From Planctomycetaceae bacterium (GTDB taxonomy: Bacteria; Planctomycetota; UBA1135; GCA-002686595), in assembly GCA_011525785.1 (NCBI GenBank), contig WYBT01000057.1:1-44588 (forward strand): DNA of 44,588 nucleotides, read 5' to 3'. Below, piece after piece: positions 1-8,031 of this stretch; position 1 is the stretch's first letter, and every line of letters begins with the position of its first letter. The notes beneath the pieces are model-generated. The model was given only the letters and a program-made list of their open reading frames with translations. It made no database searches and was not told the DNA's origin. The position numbers and the translations under genes were made by a program.

Positions 1-22
1 CCGCCCCACGGGCGGGGGCGCG

Positions 23-119
23 CCCCCCCCCCCCCCCAAGGGGGGGGGGGGGGGGGGGGGTTTGGCCCCCCCCCCCGCGAGTCTCGCGCCCCGGATCGAG
101 ATCCGGAGTTCAGCGCGGA
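23..119. repeat. C/G homopolymer tracts and hairpins at the window edge
   Basis: A run of 15 C (23-37), AA, a run of 21 G (40-60), TTT, GG and a run of 11 C (66-76) lie next to each other. The C15 and G21 runs can pair into an all-GC hairpin. A second perfect inverted repeat, CCGGATC-GA-GATCCGG (91-106), lies just past the stop of the leftward DUF481 gene and could work as part of its terminator, although no T-run follows. Homopolymers this long are rare in real GC-rich chromosomes, and a contig-edge or poly-G sequencing artefact is a serious alternative. Confidence 0.6.
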
Positions 120-917
120 TCAGAACTTCCAGCCCAGCGAGAGCAGGTAGCGCTGGTCGACGCGCTCGGGCTGCGCCGGCGTGTTGTCGTAGTCGACCAC
201 CCACTGCAGCGAGAGCAGCATGTTCTTGGTGAGCGCCGCGGCCGCGCGCAAGTCGGAGCGACCGTAGAAGTCGTCCTTGTCTTCGGCCGAGGGATAGGCT
301 TCGAGCGTGTGGAGGAAGCTCCACGTTTCGCTCAGCTTGTAGGCCGCGTTGGTCGCGACGCGGATGGCGATGTCCTCGGTGTCGGTCGAGGCGACGTTGC
401 CGTAGTCGGTGTCGATGTACGAGACCCCCGCTTCGACGCCGAACTTCCAAGTGTCGGTGTCGTAGTACTGATGTCCCAGTCCGGCGCCGCCGGTCCAGCG
501 CAGGGAGATGTCCTGCAGCAAGTCGCCTTCAGCCGTCACCATGCCGTAGCCGTAGGTCTTCTCGGCGAAGAAGTAGTCGTACTTCGCGCGGCCGAAGGTC
601 TTGCGGTCGACCAGCACCCAGTCGTTCTGCGGGTTGTTCTTGTTGTCGCCGTAGACCCACAAGAAGCCCAGCGTGATGCGGTCCTTCTCGCGCGCGTACT
701 GCGCTTCGGCGGAGGCATTGGCCTGACGCGTTTCCGAGTTGCCGGTCGTCAGCGTGAAGCCGGCGTTGACCTGACCGGTCCACTTGGGCGCGGCGGGCGC
801 GGCGGCGGGATCCTGGACGATCGGCGCGGCGAGCGGAGCACTCGAGGCGGCCTCGGGCTGCACGGGAACGGCGTTGGCAGCGAGCCAGAGCGCCACGGGG
901 ACAAGCGAATTGAGCAT
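120..917 (-). CDS. DUF481 family outer-membrane beta-barrel protein
   Basis: This protein is about 265 aa. The start at 917 is chosen over the upstream in-frame start at 983 because it opens directly into a signal peptide (MLNSLVPVALWLAANAVPV), followed by an Ala/Pro-rich linker. The mature part alternates polar and aromatic residues as in beta strands, starting with a TGQVNAGFTLTTGNSETR-type strand, and it ends in a C-terminal Phe (SLGWKF) typical of barrels inserted by the BAM complex. This is the pattern of DUF481, the 'putative salt-induced outer membrane protein' family, whose function is poorly known. It should sit in the outer membrane. The gene appears to be transcribed alone, with hairpin-forming sequence directly downstream. 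Confidence 0.8.
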   Translation of the reverse strand: MLNSLVPVALWLAANAVPVQPEAASSAPLAAPIVQDPAAAPAAPKWTGQVNAGFTLTTGNSETRQANASAEAQYAREKDRITLGFLWVYGDNKNNPQNDWVLVDRKTFGRAKYDYFFAEKTYGYGMVTAEGDLLQDISLRWTGGAGLGHQYYDTDTWKFGVEAGVSYIDTDYGNVASTDTEDIAIRVATNAAYKLSETWSFLHTLEAYPSAEDKDDFYGRSDLRAAAALTKNMLLSLQWVVDYDNTPAQPERVDQRYLLSLGWKF

Positions 918-1094
918 GTTGGAGTCGAGAGAGAGGGACCTGAGAGCGCGCTCGCGCGCGGCGGCCGCGAATCGGGGCCACATGGCGCGCGCCGAGCCGC
1001 GTGAACACTCACTGCGGCGTCGCGCGATGCGAAAGACGAACAGACCAGTCCGCGCTGCGGCGCGAGAGTGCGCCGGTTGCGAGGGCCGAAAAGA

Positions 1095-1784
1095 CTAGCG
1101 ATTCGCCCCGTTTTCCGCGCGCGGATGCGAGCCATTTCCTTCGCGTCCGCCGCGGCCCTCGCGCTCGCCCTCCCGCTCGCCTTCCCTGGCCGGCCAGATC
1201 AGCGGCGTTTCAGTTTCGAGCGGCTCGACGCCGGCGAGGGCGAACACGCGCTCGACCAGGCGCACTCGCTCCTGCATCGGCAGGCAGTCGATCGGGATGT
1301 ACGGGATGCGGAACAGCTCGAGCATCAGCTTCACCATCCCGTCGATGCGCACGACCTCGTCCCACTGGACGCCCGCGCGCACGCCGTCGTCGTGGAGGAG
1401 TTCGCGGTGCGGACGGATGAAGAACACCAGCCCAGTGCGCACCGACTGCATGTAGCGCTCGAGCCTGGGGTCGCCTGCGAGCTGGCCCAGCACCGTGGCA
1501 TGCTGCGCGGCGTAGGCCAGGTTGCAGAAAGCCCGGTCGGAGACGAACGCGCCCGGCTGCGAGGCCTCGGCGGCGATCTGTCGCGCGAAGACCTCGGTCT
1601 GGTAGCGGTCGACCACCTCCAGGCGCGAGCGCAGGCGGTCGAGTTGCTCTTCCATCTCGGCCAGCACGCCCCGGGCGACCTCCGAGATCATCGGCAGGCC
1701 GTAGTGGTCGCGCACCCAGCGCGCGAGCGTGGTCTTGCCGGTGGAATGGGCGCCGACGAAGTAGATGCGGATGGGCTTGTGCAC
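1095..1784 (-). CDS. P-loop ATPase/kinase, NadR-like (AAA_28 type)
   Basis: A 229-aa protein with GTG start at 1784, preceded by a good GGAGG Shine-Dalgarno about 8 nt away. The N-terminus carries a Walker A motif, GAHSTGKTT (residues 11-19, Lys17), after a hydrophobic strand (IRIYFV). The motif SDRAFCN near residue 85 looks like the second catalytic or base-binding strand of nucleoside-kinase-like ATPases. The layout resembles the kinase domain of NadR (ribosylnicotinamide kinase) and AAA_28 proteins, so it probably phosphorylates a small molecule; the substrate is unknown. The last 30 or so residues are a low-complexity repeat of EGER/EGRGG units, likely disordered. It lies 24 nt downstream of the MFS gene on the same strand, so the two are probably cotranscribed. 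Confidence 0.7.
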   Translation of the reverse strand: MHKPIRIYFVGAHSTGKTTLARWVRDHYGLPMISEVARGVLAEMEEQLDRLRSRLEVVDRYQTEVFARQIAAEASQPGAFVSDRAFCNLAYAAQHATVLGQLAGDPRLERYMQSVRTGLVFFIRPHRELLHDDGVRAGVQWDEVVRIDGMVKLMLELFRIPYIPIDCLPMQERVRLVERVFALAGVEPLETETPLIWPAREGEREGEREGRGGREGNGSHPRAENGANR

Positions 1785-1808
1785 TGCGGGGACCTCCGGG
1801 CGCGGAGG

Positions 1809-3089
1809 CTACCCCTTGGGGCGCATCTGTCCATCCCCCACAACGGATTGTGGACAATCCGTGGAAATCCCAGCTTCGAGGGCCACTGCGGGCGTCGCTG
1901 AAGCGCGCCGCAGGAGCAGCAGATAGCCCGCCAGCACCAGGGCGTTGAGCAGGAACACGCCGCGCACGCCGACCAGCGCGGCGACGGCCCCGCCGGCCAT
2001 CGAAGACAGCGCCACGGACCAGCAGCGGGCGGCGAACACCAGCCCCATCGCGCCGCCGCGCTGCGCAAGGGTGGACTCCTGGGCTGCAACGCCGAACGCC
2101 AGCGGTCCGGAGCCGGCGATGGCCACCCCGAAGGCGATGCGCCCCAGGAGCAGCGCCTCGTAGCTCGTGGCGAGCGCTTGAACCGCGAGCGAGGCGCAGC
2201 AGCCGACTCCGCACCACACCAGCGCTCGCGAAGCGCCGCGGCGGTCTCCCACGGCGCCCCACCAGGGCATCGCAGCCAGGTTGGCGACAGCCATCACGCT
2301 GAACAGCGCGCTCGTGCTCGGCGGCAGCGCGGGCCACCACGAGTCGAGGTCGCGAATGTGCAGCTCGAGCAGCGGATGGGTCGCGCCCATGCCGAACTGG
2401 ATCCAGAAGCTCAGCACCACCGCCGAGCGCAGCGCGCGGTTGGCGCGCAACTGGGTGATGTCGCCCAGGCTCTCGCGCAGCACGCTGCGCAGCGGCGCGG
2501 CCCCAAGCCCGACGTGCTCGCGCGCAGGTTCGTGCGCGAACAGCAGCACGGCCACCGCCGACACGCCGGCCAGCGCGGCGACCACGAAGTAGACCGCCTG
2601 CAGCGAGAGCTGCACGCGCAAGAGCTCGCCCAGCGCAGGTCCGACGACCGCGCCGAGCACCATCGAAGTGTTGAGCCAGGCCGTGACGCGGCTCTGCGCG
2701 TTGGCGGGAGCTTGCACGCTGACCAGCGTCAAGCTCGGCGCGAGGAAGCCGGAGAACAGGCCCTGGGCGATGCGCAGCCAGAGCATGTCCCACGGATCGC
2801 GCGCGAAAGCCATCGCACCGACGAAGATCGTGATGGCGAGCATCGCCCGCAGCACCATGAGTCGTCGCCCGAAGCGGTCGCCGAGCGCGCCCCACAGCGG
2901 GCTGGCGGCCGCGGCCGAGAGCGGCGCGGCGCCGAACAGCAAGCCGGCCCACAGCGCGATCTCGTCGCGATCGCGCAGGCCCAGCGCCTCGAGGTGACTG
3001 GCGAAGAACGGCAGGAAGGCCTGCATCCCGATCGCCGTGACCAGGTTGGCGGCCCACACGGCCGCGAAAGTGCGTTTCCAGGCGGGCAT
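1809..3089 (-). CDS. Major facilitator superfamily transporter
   Basis: A 426-aa hydrophobic protein of normal MFS length with about 12 predicted membrane helices. The cytoplasmic loop 2-3 signature GALGDRFGRRLMV (MFS motif A) is present around residues 66-78, and a related GAVGDRRG copy occurs in the second half, as expected from the duplicated 6+6 helix fold. It resembles the drug/sugar efflux-like MFS group (MFS_1), but nothing in the sequence gives the substrate. The ATG start at 3089 begins directly with a short basic stretch and the first helix. The kinase-like gene follows 24 nt downstream; the pair may export or process the same small molecule, which is speculation from adjacency. Confidence 0.85.
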   Translation of the reverse strand: MPAWKRTFAAVWAANLVTAIGMQAFLPFFASHLEALGLRDRDEIALWAGLLFGAAPLSAAAASPLWGALGDRFGRRLMVLRAMLAITIFVGAMAFARDPWDMLWLRIAQGLFSGFLAPSLTLVSVQAPANAQSRVTAWLNTSMVLGAVVGPALGELLRVQLSLQAVYFVVAALAGVSAVAVLLFAHEPAREHVGLGAAPLRSVLRESLGDITQLRANRALRSAVVLSFWIQFGMGATHPLLELHIRDLDSWWPALPPSTSALFSVMAVANLAAMPWWGAVGDRRGASRALVWCGVGCCASLAVQALATSYEALLLGRIAFGVAIAGSGPLAFGVAAQESTLAQRGGAMGLVFAARCWSVALSSMAGGAVAALVGVRGVFLLNALVLAGYLLLLRRASATPAVALEAGISTDCPQSVVGDGQMRPKG

Positions 3090-3165
3090 GGCCGAGCGCC
3101 AGAGCGTAGCGCTCGCGCTGCGCCCGGTGCGAGCGTGCTCGCCTCGACGCGCGCGAGCGGCTCGC

Positions 3166-4644
3166 TCAGTCCGCGGGCGCGACCGGATCGGCGGGATCGT
3201 CGGCGAGGCGCGAGCGGATCTCGTCGGCCTGCGCCGCGCGCCGGACGAAGGCGTCGACCACGCGCGGATCGAAGTGCGAGCCCGAGCCGTTGATCACCCA
3301 GTTGAGCGCGTCCTCGTGACTCCAGGCGCGCTTGTACGGCCGCTCGCTGGTGAGCGCGTCGTACACGTCCGCCAGCGCCACGATGCGCGCGCACAGCGGG
3401 ATCTGTTCACCCGCCAGGCCGCGCGGATAGCCGCCGCCGTCCCACTTCTCGTGGTGGCACCAGGCGATGTCGTGGCTCATGGCCAGGAAAGGCTGCGGCG
3501 CGCCGTCGCCCATCACGCTGCGCAACGTCTGCGCGCCGATCTGCGCATGGGTCTTCATCACTTGCCATTCCTGCGCCGTGAGCTTGCCGTTCTTGCGCAA
3601 GATCGAGTCGGGGATGCCCACCTTGCCGATGTCGTGCAACGGCGCCGACTTCTCGAGCACGCCGACCCACTCGTCGCTGATCACATCGGCGAACCAGCCG
3701 TCCTCGCGCAGTCCGCGCGCGATGAGCCGACAGAACAGGCTCACGCGATCGAGGTGCTTGCCGGTCTCGTTGTCGCGGTGCTCGGCGAGCTTGGCCAGCG
3801 CGAGGATCGTCGCCTGCTGGGCTTCGTCGCGCTCGCGGCGGCGCAGCACGTTGTGCGCGGCCACGCAGGCCGAAGCCGCCACCGAGCGCAGCAAGCACTG
3901 CTGTGAGGAGCTGAGCGGCCGACCGACGCGGTCGAGCGCCTCGATGCGCAACAGGCCGAGCGAGTCGTTGTTCGACTCGATCACGAACACGGCGCCGTCG
4001 CGAAGGTGCGAAGCGTCGGGCCACGCCGCAGGCGCCTCGCCAATGAGCGACACCGAGGACGCGCGCCCGCCGCACAATTCGCTCGCCGCGCGCGCCGCTG
4101 CGAGCGCGACCGAGGCGAGCGTGTCGCAGGCCGCGAGTTGCGAAGCAAAGCTGTGCAGCCGCAGCAGGTGCGTGGTCTGTTCGTGGACGATGCCTTCGAG
4201 CTGCGCGTTGAACTCGGCCAGCACCTCGCACGAGAACTCCGACTGTTCGGCGCGCGCGCGCTGTTCGACGCGCAGGCGGTGCTCGACCAGCGCCTCCTCG
4301 AGCGAGCTGAGCAGCACCTCGCGCGGACAGGGCTTCTCGAGGAAGCGGAAGATCCGGCCGGAGTGCAAGGCCTGGATGGCGACGTCGACGTCGACGACGC
4401 CGGTGAGCAGCATCGTCACGGTCTCCGGCGCCGTCGCGCGGATGCTCGCGAGCAGGTCGACCCCCTTGACGCCCGGCATCTCGTAGTCGCTGACCACCAC
4501 GGCGAAGGGCCCGCGCTCGCGGACGAGCGCCAGCGCCTCGTCAGCGCTGGCGGCGGTCGCCACGTTCAAGCCCGGCGGCGCGAGCCGCACGATCACGTCG
4601 AGCGCCTGAGGCGTGTCGTCGACGAACAGGATGGAGTCGGCCAC
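3166..4644 (-). CDS. Response regulator with HD-GYP (c-di-GMP phosphodiesterase) domain
   Basis: A 492-aa protein with GTG start at 4644. Residues 1-120 form a CheY-like receiver: acidic pocket D9-D10, phosphoacceptor D53 in VVVSDYEMPG, a Thr in MLLTG and the conserved Lys in LEKPC. A charged helical linker (about 120-165) and a GAF-like middle region follow. From about residue 280 there is an HD-GYP domain with HRDNETGKH, the metal-binding HDIGK motif (about 335) and HHEKWDGGGYP (about 393-403), all intact, so it should hydrolyse cyclic di-GMP. It belongs to the RpfG-like class, and no partner histidine kinase is encoded nearby. A 7-bp direct repeat (ATCGACT at 4702 and 4718) lies upstream but is weak evidence for an operator. 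Confidence 0.9.
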   Translation of the reverse strand: MADSILFVDDTPQALDVIVRLAPPGLNVATAASADEALALVRERGPFAVVVSDYEMPGVKGVDLLASIRATAPETVTMLLTGVVDVDVAIQALHSGRIFRFLEKPCPREVLLSSLEEALVEHRLRVEQRARAEQSEFSCEVLAEFNAQLEGIVHEQTTHLLRLHSFASQLAACDTLASVALAAARAASELCGGRASSVSLIGEAPAAWPDASHLRDGAVFVIESNNDSLGLLRIEALDRVGRPLSSSQQCLLRSVAASACVAAHNVLRRRERDEAQQATILALAKLAEHRDNETGKHLDRVSLFCRLIARGLREDGWFADVISDEWVGVLEKSAPLHDIGKVGIPDSILRKNGKLTAQEWQVMKTHAQIGAQTLRSVMGDGAPQPFLAMSHDIAWCHHEKWDGGGYPRGLAGEQIPLCARIVALADVYDALTSERPYKRAWSHEDALNWVINGSGSHFDPRVVDAFVRRAAQADEIRSRLADDPADPVAPAD

Positions 4645-4785
4645 GTGAGGGACGTGCGAGGCGAGGGAGCGAGAACGCGAAGGACGTTCCGCACGCTCCG
4701 CATCGACTGCAACGCAGATCGACTTGACCCCCTCGACGCGCCCCGTGCGCCGTGTCGCAAGGCTGGAACTGCGCCGCGCCCCGCG

Positions 4786-6150
4786 TCAGTTCTTGTAGCT
4801 CTGCAAGGGCGCGGGGATCCGCCCGCCGCGCTCGTGCAGCACGCGACACCCGAATCGGCCGGGGTCCTGCACGATCGCAGTGCCCAGGAGGCCACCCCAC
4901 TCGACCATCTCACCCGGGCCCTTGCCCGGCACCGGGATGATCCGCACCGCGGTGGTCTTGCTGTTGACCATTCCGATGGCGAGTTCGTCGGCGATGATGC
5001 CCGTCAGAGTCGAGGCCGGCGTGTCGCCTGGGACCGCGACCATGTCGAGCCCCACCGAGCACACGCTGGTCATGGCCTCGAGCTTGGCCAAGGACAGCGC
5101 GCCCACGCGCACCGCCTCGATCATGCCCGCATCCTCGCTCACGGGGATGAACGCGCCCGACAGGCCGCCGACGCTGGACGAGGCCATCGCGCCGCCCTTC
5201 TTGACCGCGTCCGTGAGCATCGCGAGCGCCGCGGTCGTGCCCGGCGCGCCGGTGCGGTCGACGCCGATCAGCTCGAGGATGTCCGAGACCGAGTCGCCGA
5301 TGGCGGGCGTCGGCGCGAGGCTCACGTCGACGATGCCGAAGGTCGTGCCCATGCGGCGCGCCGCCTCGCGGCCGACGAGTTCGCCCATGCGCGTGATCTT
5401 GAAGGCCGTGCGCTTGACCGTCTCGGCCACGCTGAGCATGTCGGCCTGCGGCCCCAGGCGCGCGAGCGCCGAACGAACGACGCCCGGACCGCTCACGCCG
5501 ACGTTGATGACCGTCTCGGGCTCGCCCACGCCCGAGTGCGCGCCCGCGACGAAGGGGTTGTCCTCGACCGCGTTGCAGAAGCACACCAGCTTGGCGCAGC
5601 CCAGCCCGCCCTGGTCCGCCGTGAGCGCGGCGGTCTCGAGGATCAGCTCGCTGAAGCGCGCGATCGCGTCCAGGTTGAGGCCTGCGCGCGTCGATCCGAG
5701 CGCCACCGAAGCGCACACCGACTTCGTCTCGGCCAGCGCGCGCGGGATCGACTCGAGCAGCGCGCGATCGGCGTTGGTCAGGCCCTTGTAGACATAGGCG
5801 CTGTAGCCGCCGATGAAGTCGACGCCGCAGACCTTGGCCGCGGCGTCCATGGCGCGCGCGAACGGCACGAGGTCGCGCTCGCCGCACGCGGCCGCGACCC
5901 ACGCGATGGGCGTCGTCGCGATGCGCTTGTTGACGATCTTGATGCCGTAGTCGGTCGAGATCGAATTGCCCACCGCGACCAGGTTGCGCGCGTGGTGCAC
6001 GATCTTGGCGTAGATCTTCTCGCAGGCGCTCTCGATGTCGCTGTCGGCGCAGTCGAAGAGCGAGATGCCGAGCGTCGTGGTGCGGATGTCGAGCGTCTCG
6101 AGCTCGAACATCCGGATCGTCTCGAGGATCTCCTGGTCGGTGAAGCCCAT
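4786..6150 (-). CDS. UPF0210 / DUF711 'PFL family' protein at the end of the BMC operon
   Basis: A 454-aa protein of normal family length. It shows the UPF0210 hallmarks: an N-terminal TLDIRTTTLGISLFDC stretch, the central AHSGVGEPETVINVGVSGPG block and an internal PTPAIGDSVSDILE block. The family is called PFL-like because its fold resembles the pyruvate formate-lyase/ribonucleotide reductase barrel, but I see no glycyl-radical motif near the C-terminus and its activity is unknown. Across bacteria it is commonly paired with a short ACT protein (UPF0237), and that partner lies 34 nt upstream here. What is unusual is the setting. The gene ends a microcompartment operon, and its ACT partner carries a BMC-associated N-terminal motif, so this protein may be a cargo or regulated enzyme of the compartment. 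That link is inference. Confidence 0.9.
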   Translation of the reverse strand: MGFTDQEILETIRMFELETLDIRTTTLGISLFDCADSDIESACEKIYAKIVHHARNLVAVGNSISTDYGIKIVNKRIATTPIAWVAAACGERDLVPFARAMDAAAKVCGVDFIGGYSAYVYKGLTNADRALLESIPRALAETKSVCASVALGSTRAGLNLDAIARFSELILETAALTADQGGLGCAKLVCFCNAVEDNPFVAGAHSGVGEPETVINVGVSGPGVVRSALARLGPQADMLSVAETVKRTAFKITRMGELVGREAARRMGTTFGIVDVSLAPTPAIGDSVSDILELIGVDRTGAPGTTAALAMLTDAVKKGGAMASSSVGGLSGAFIPVSEDAGMIEAVRVGALSLAKLEAMTSVCSVGLDMVAVPGDTPASTLTGIIADELAIGMVNSKTTAVRIIPVPGKGPGEMVEWGGLLGTAIVQDPGRFGCRVLHERGGRIPAPLQSYKN

Positions 6151-6184
6151 CGTGGTCGCGCGCTTGGTGGAGTGGCCCGCGGGC

Positions 6185-6700
6185 TCACAGCCGGTGCATG
6201 AAGCGGAACACGCGCTCGTGCATGACGCGACACACGTAGTCGTCCTGGCCGCCCAGGCACTCGAGCACTTGCTTGAGCTGCGCGAACGAGCTGCCCGGCG
6301 GGACCTCGACGGTCAGCACGAGGTGGAAGTAGCCCTGCACCATCTTCTGCGAGATGTCGTGCACCGAGCCGTTGAGCCCCGAGAGCGCCGACGTGATCTC
6401 CGCCAGCACGCCCGCGCGGTTGCGCCCCACGGCCGTCACCACGACCATCTGCGTGCTGTCGATGTCCGAGTCGCTGGCCGGTTCGGGCAAGTGCGGCAGC
6501 GAACGCATCGCGCGTTGCGCATCGGGCCCGCGGTCGGGCGCCGGTTCGCTCCAGCCGGCGCCGCGCGCATCGACGAGGCGCACGCCGCTCTGCGCGGCGA
6601 ACTCCAGCGCCTGCGGCGTGACGATCGTCTCGGCGTCGACCACGATCTGCCCCGCTCCGGCGCGCCGCACGTCTTCGGTGGTGATGAACTTCTTGGCCAT
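6185..6700 (-). CDS. ACT-domain (UPF0237-like) protein with EutQ/EutT-like N-terminal motif
   Basis: A 171-aa protein. Residues 85-165 form an ACT ligand-binding domain (VVVTAVGRNRAGVLAEITS, then NGSVHDISQKM), as in UPF0237 proteins that pair with UPF0210. Ordinary UPF0237 proteins are about 90 aa; this one has an extra 80 residues in front. Residues 3-43 follow the pattern K-x-(F/L)-(I/V)-T-x-x-DVR ... TIVTP-x-AL-x3-A-x3-GVR-(L/I)-V, shared with the product of the adjacent gene at 6714-7031 and, from memory of the families, with the N-termini of EutQ and EutT. A Pro-rich acidic linker joins the two parts. The motif may dock the ACT sensor, and through it UPF0210, to the microcompartment. It lies between the Cys-rich protein and UPF0210 genes, with short gaps. 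Confidence 0.8.
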   Translation of the reverse strand: MAKKFITTEDVRRAGAGQIVVDAETIVTPQALEFAAQSGVRLVDARGAGWSEPAPDRGPDAQRAMRSLPHLPEPASDSDIDSTQMVVVTAVGRNRAGVLAEITSALSGLNGSVHDISQKMVQGYFHLVLTVEVPPGSSFAQLKQVLECLGGQDDYVCRVMHERVFRFMHRL

Positions 6701-6713
6701 CGCTTGGGGCGAA

Positions 6714-7031
6714 TCAGGAGAACGGGACAGGGCCTTGCTCGGTCAGGCGCGCGATGCTCGCAACGCCGTTCTTGACGACCACCACGTACGTGCCGTCGCT
6801 GCCGAGCAGCTTGCTCCACGCGCAGGGCTGGCCGCCGGCGGAGCAGGCGCCGCCGCACGCGCAGGCGCCCGACTTCGGCGCGTCGGACTTGGAGCGCACG
6901 ATGCGCACGCCGCGTTCGAAGGCCAGGTCGAGCGCCGCGGGTGTGACGATCGTGTCCGGCGGCACGACGAGTTCGGCGCCGCGCGCCAGCGCGCGGACGT
7001 CGCTCTCGGTGACCAGCCGCTTGCCCGACAC
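6714..7031 (-). CDS. Small Cys-rich protein with EutQ/EutT-like motif, BMC-associated
   Basis: A 105-aa protein with GTG start at 7031 (GAGG about 4 nt upstream). The start is set by homology with the neighbouring ACT protein. Residues 4-45 contain the same N-terminal motif (LVTESDVRA, then PPDTIVTPAALDLA and GVRIV). A four-cysteine cluster follows with spacing C-x-C-x3-C-x6-C (C57, C59, C63, C70), and then a small predicted beta region. The N-terminal pattern is that of the EutQ N-terminus and EutT, but the EutQ cupin and the EutT adenosyltransferase domain are both absent. The cysteines could bind a metal or an iron-sulfur cluster. I do not recognise the whole protein; its operon position makes a role in or on the compartment likely. 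Confidence 0.75.
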   Translation of the reverse strand: MSGKRLVTESDVRALARGAELVVPPDTIVTPAALDLAFERGVRIVRSKSDAPKSGACACGGACSAGGQPCAWSKLLGSDGTYVVVVKNGVASIARLTEQGPVPFS

Positions 7032-7057
7032 TTTGCCTCGCGCGCCCCGGGGAGGCT

Positions 7058-7654
7058 CTAGAGATGCTCGACCAGCTCGGGGTGCGGGCGCGGGATCACG
7101 ACCTCGCGCGCCAGATGTCCCGCGGCCTGCGCGTTCGAGGCGCCGCTCTGCACCGCCGAGCGCACGTCGGCGACCGGGCCGGTGAGCACGAAGAAGCTCT
7201 TGCCGCCCAGGCCGTTGGCGATGCGCAGGTCGACCAGGTCGACGGTCGCGGTCTTGAGCGCGACGTCGGCGGCGACGATGGCGCTCGCCACCGTGTTGGT
7301 CTCGATCACGCCGATCGCGTCGAGCTGGCCTTGGATGCGGCCGCCCTTGCGCTTCAGGATCGGCACGATCTGTTCGTGGAGCTGCGGGATCACTAGCTGG
7401 TCGACCAGGTCCGAGCCCGCCAGCTCCGCGCCGCGCCGCGCGCTCGAGCGCACGTCCTGCACCGAGCCGGTGAACAGGAGCACGTACTTGCCCGGGTGCA
7501 CGGGCGTGGCGAACAGCAGCTCGACGCTGGCCTCCTTGAGCACGGCGTCGGCGCACTCGACGCCGCGCGCGACCGAGCACAGCTCGACCAGGCCAATGCA
7601 GGGCTCGAGCGACGCGTCGTCGCGCAGTTCGGGATTGAAGTCGTTGCGGTTCAT
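7058..7654 (-). CDS. BMC-T shell protein (tandem BMC domain trimer)
   Basis: A 198-aa protein made of two BMC domains in the non-permuted order. Domain 1 starts at GLVELCSVARGVECADAVLK (residues 21-40) and domain 2 at AIGVIETNTVASAIVAADVALK. Each ends in the helix/strand pair that closes with (V)VIP-x-x-HE/P. Such proteins form trimers that mimic hexamers in the facet of the shell. The two pore loops differ (around TPVHPGKY in domain 1 and NGLGGKS in domain 2), so the pore is asymmetric, and there is no pore cysteine of the PduT [4Fe-4S] kind. The domain sequences are closest in my memory to the single-layer BMC-T of the Haliangium ochraceum shell. It lies 56 nt downstream of the second BMC-P gene. 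Confidence 0.9.
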   Translation of the reverse strand: MNRNDFNPELRDDASLEPCIGLVELCSVARGVECADAVLKEASVELLFATPVHPGKYVLLFTGSVQDVRSSARRGAELAGSDLVDQLVIPQLHEQIVPILKRKGGRIQGQLDAIGVIETNTVASAIVAADVALKTATVDLVDLRIANGLGGKSFFVLTGPVADVRSAVQSGASNAQAAGHLAREVVIPRPHPELVEHL

Positions 7655-7710
7655 GGTTGAGGCCTGTGTGCGCGCGGCGCGGTGATGGCGTACGCGGCGC
7701 TGTGCGTAGT

Positions 7711-8031
7711 TCAGGGCGCGGGTGATCGGTCGTGGGCCGCCGTCGGACCGACCGACGCGCCGCCGTCGAGCTCCATGCGGTCGATGATCGCGGCGACGGC
7801 GGTCTGGAAGCCGATGTCGTGACCGCGGCCGATGGCGTGGCGCGCAGCGCGGCCGAACACGACCAGCACGCGCTCGCCAATGCCCGCGCCGAGCGGATCG
7901 ACGGCGACGAGCGTCTCCGCGCTGGGCTGACCGCCGAGCGTGTAGGGCTGGATCACGAGGAAGCGCAGGCCGGTCAAGGTCGGGTCCTTGACCGTGCTCC
8001 ACACGTGTCCGACGACGGTGCCGACGAGCAT
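7711..8031 (-). CDS. BMC-P shell vertex protein (EutN/CcmL family), copy 2
   Basis: A 106-aa protein whose ATG at 8031 overlaps the preceding stop as TAATG, so translation of the two pentamer genes is probably coupled. It begins MLVGTVVGHVWSTVKDP, followed by GLRFLVIQPY and VAVDPLGAGIGERVLVVFGRAAR. That is the EutN/CcmL beta-barrel with the invariant D-x-(L/V)-GAG-x-G core and a C-terminal AAVAAIIDRMEL strand. Such proteins form pentamers that cap the vertices of the icosahedral shell. The short polar C-terminal tail after residue 90 is not part of the fold. Confidence 0.92.
   Translation of the reverse strand: MLVGTVVGHVWSTVKDPTLTGLRFLVIQPYTLGGQPSAETLVAVDPLGAGIGERVLVVFGRAARHAIGRGHDIGFQTAVAAIIDRMELDGGASVGPTAAHDRSPAP

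Noticed and set aside
4702..4724. Direct repeats ATCGACT as a response-regulator binding site
   Set aside because: Only two 7-bp copies, and the regulator has no DNA-binding domain.
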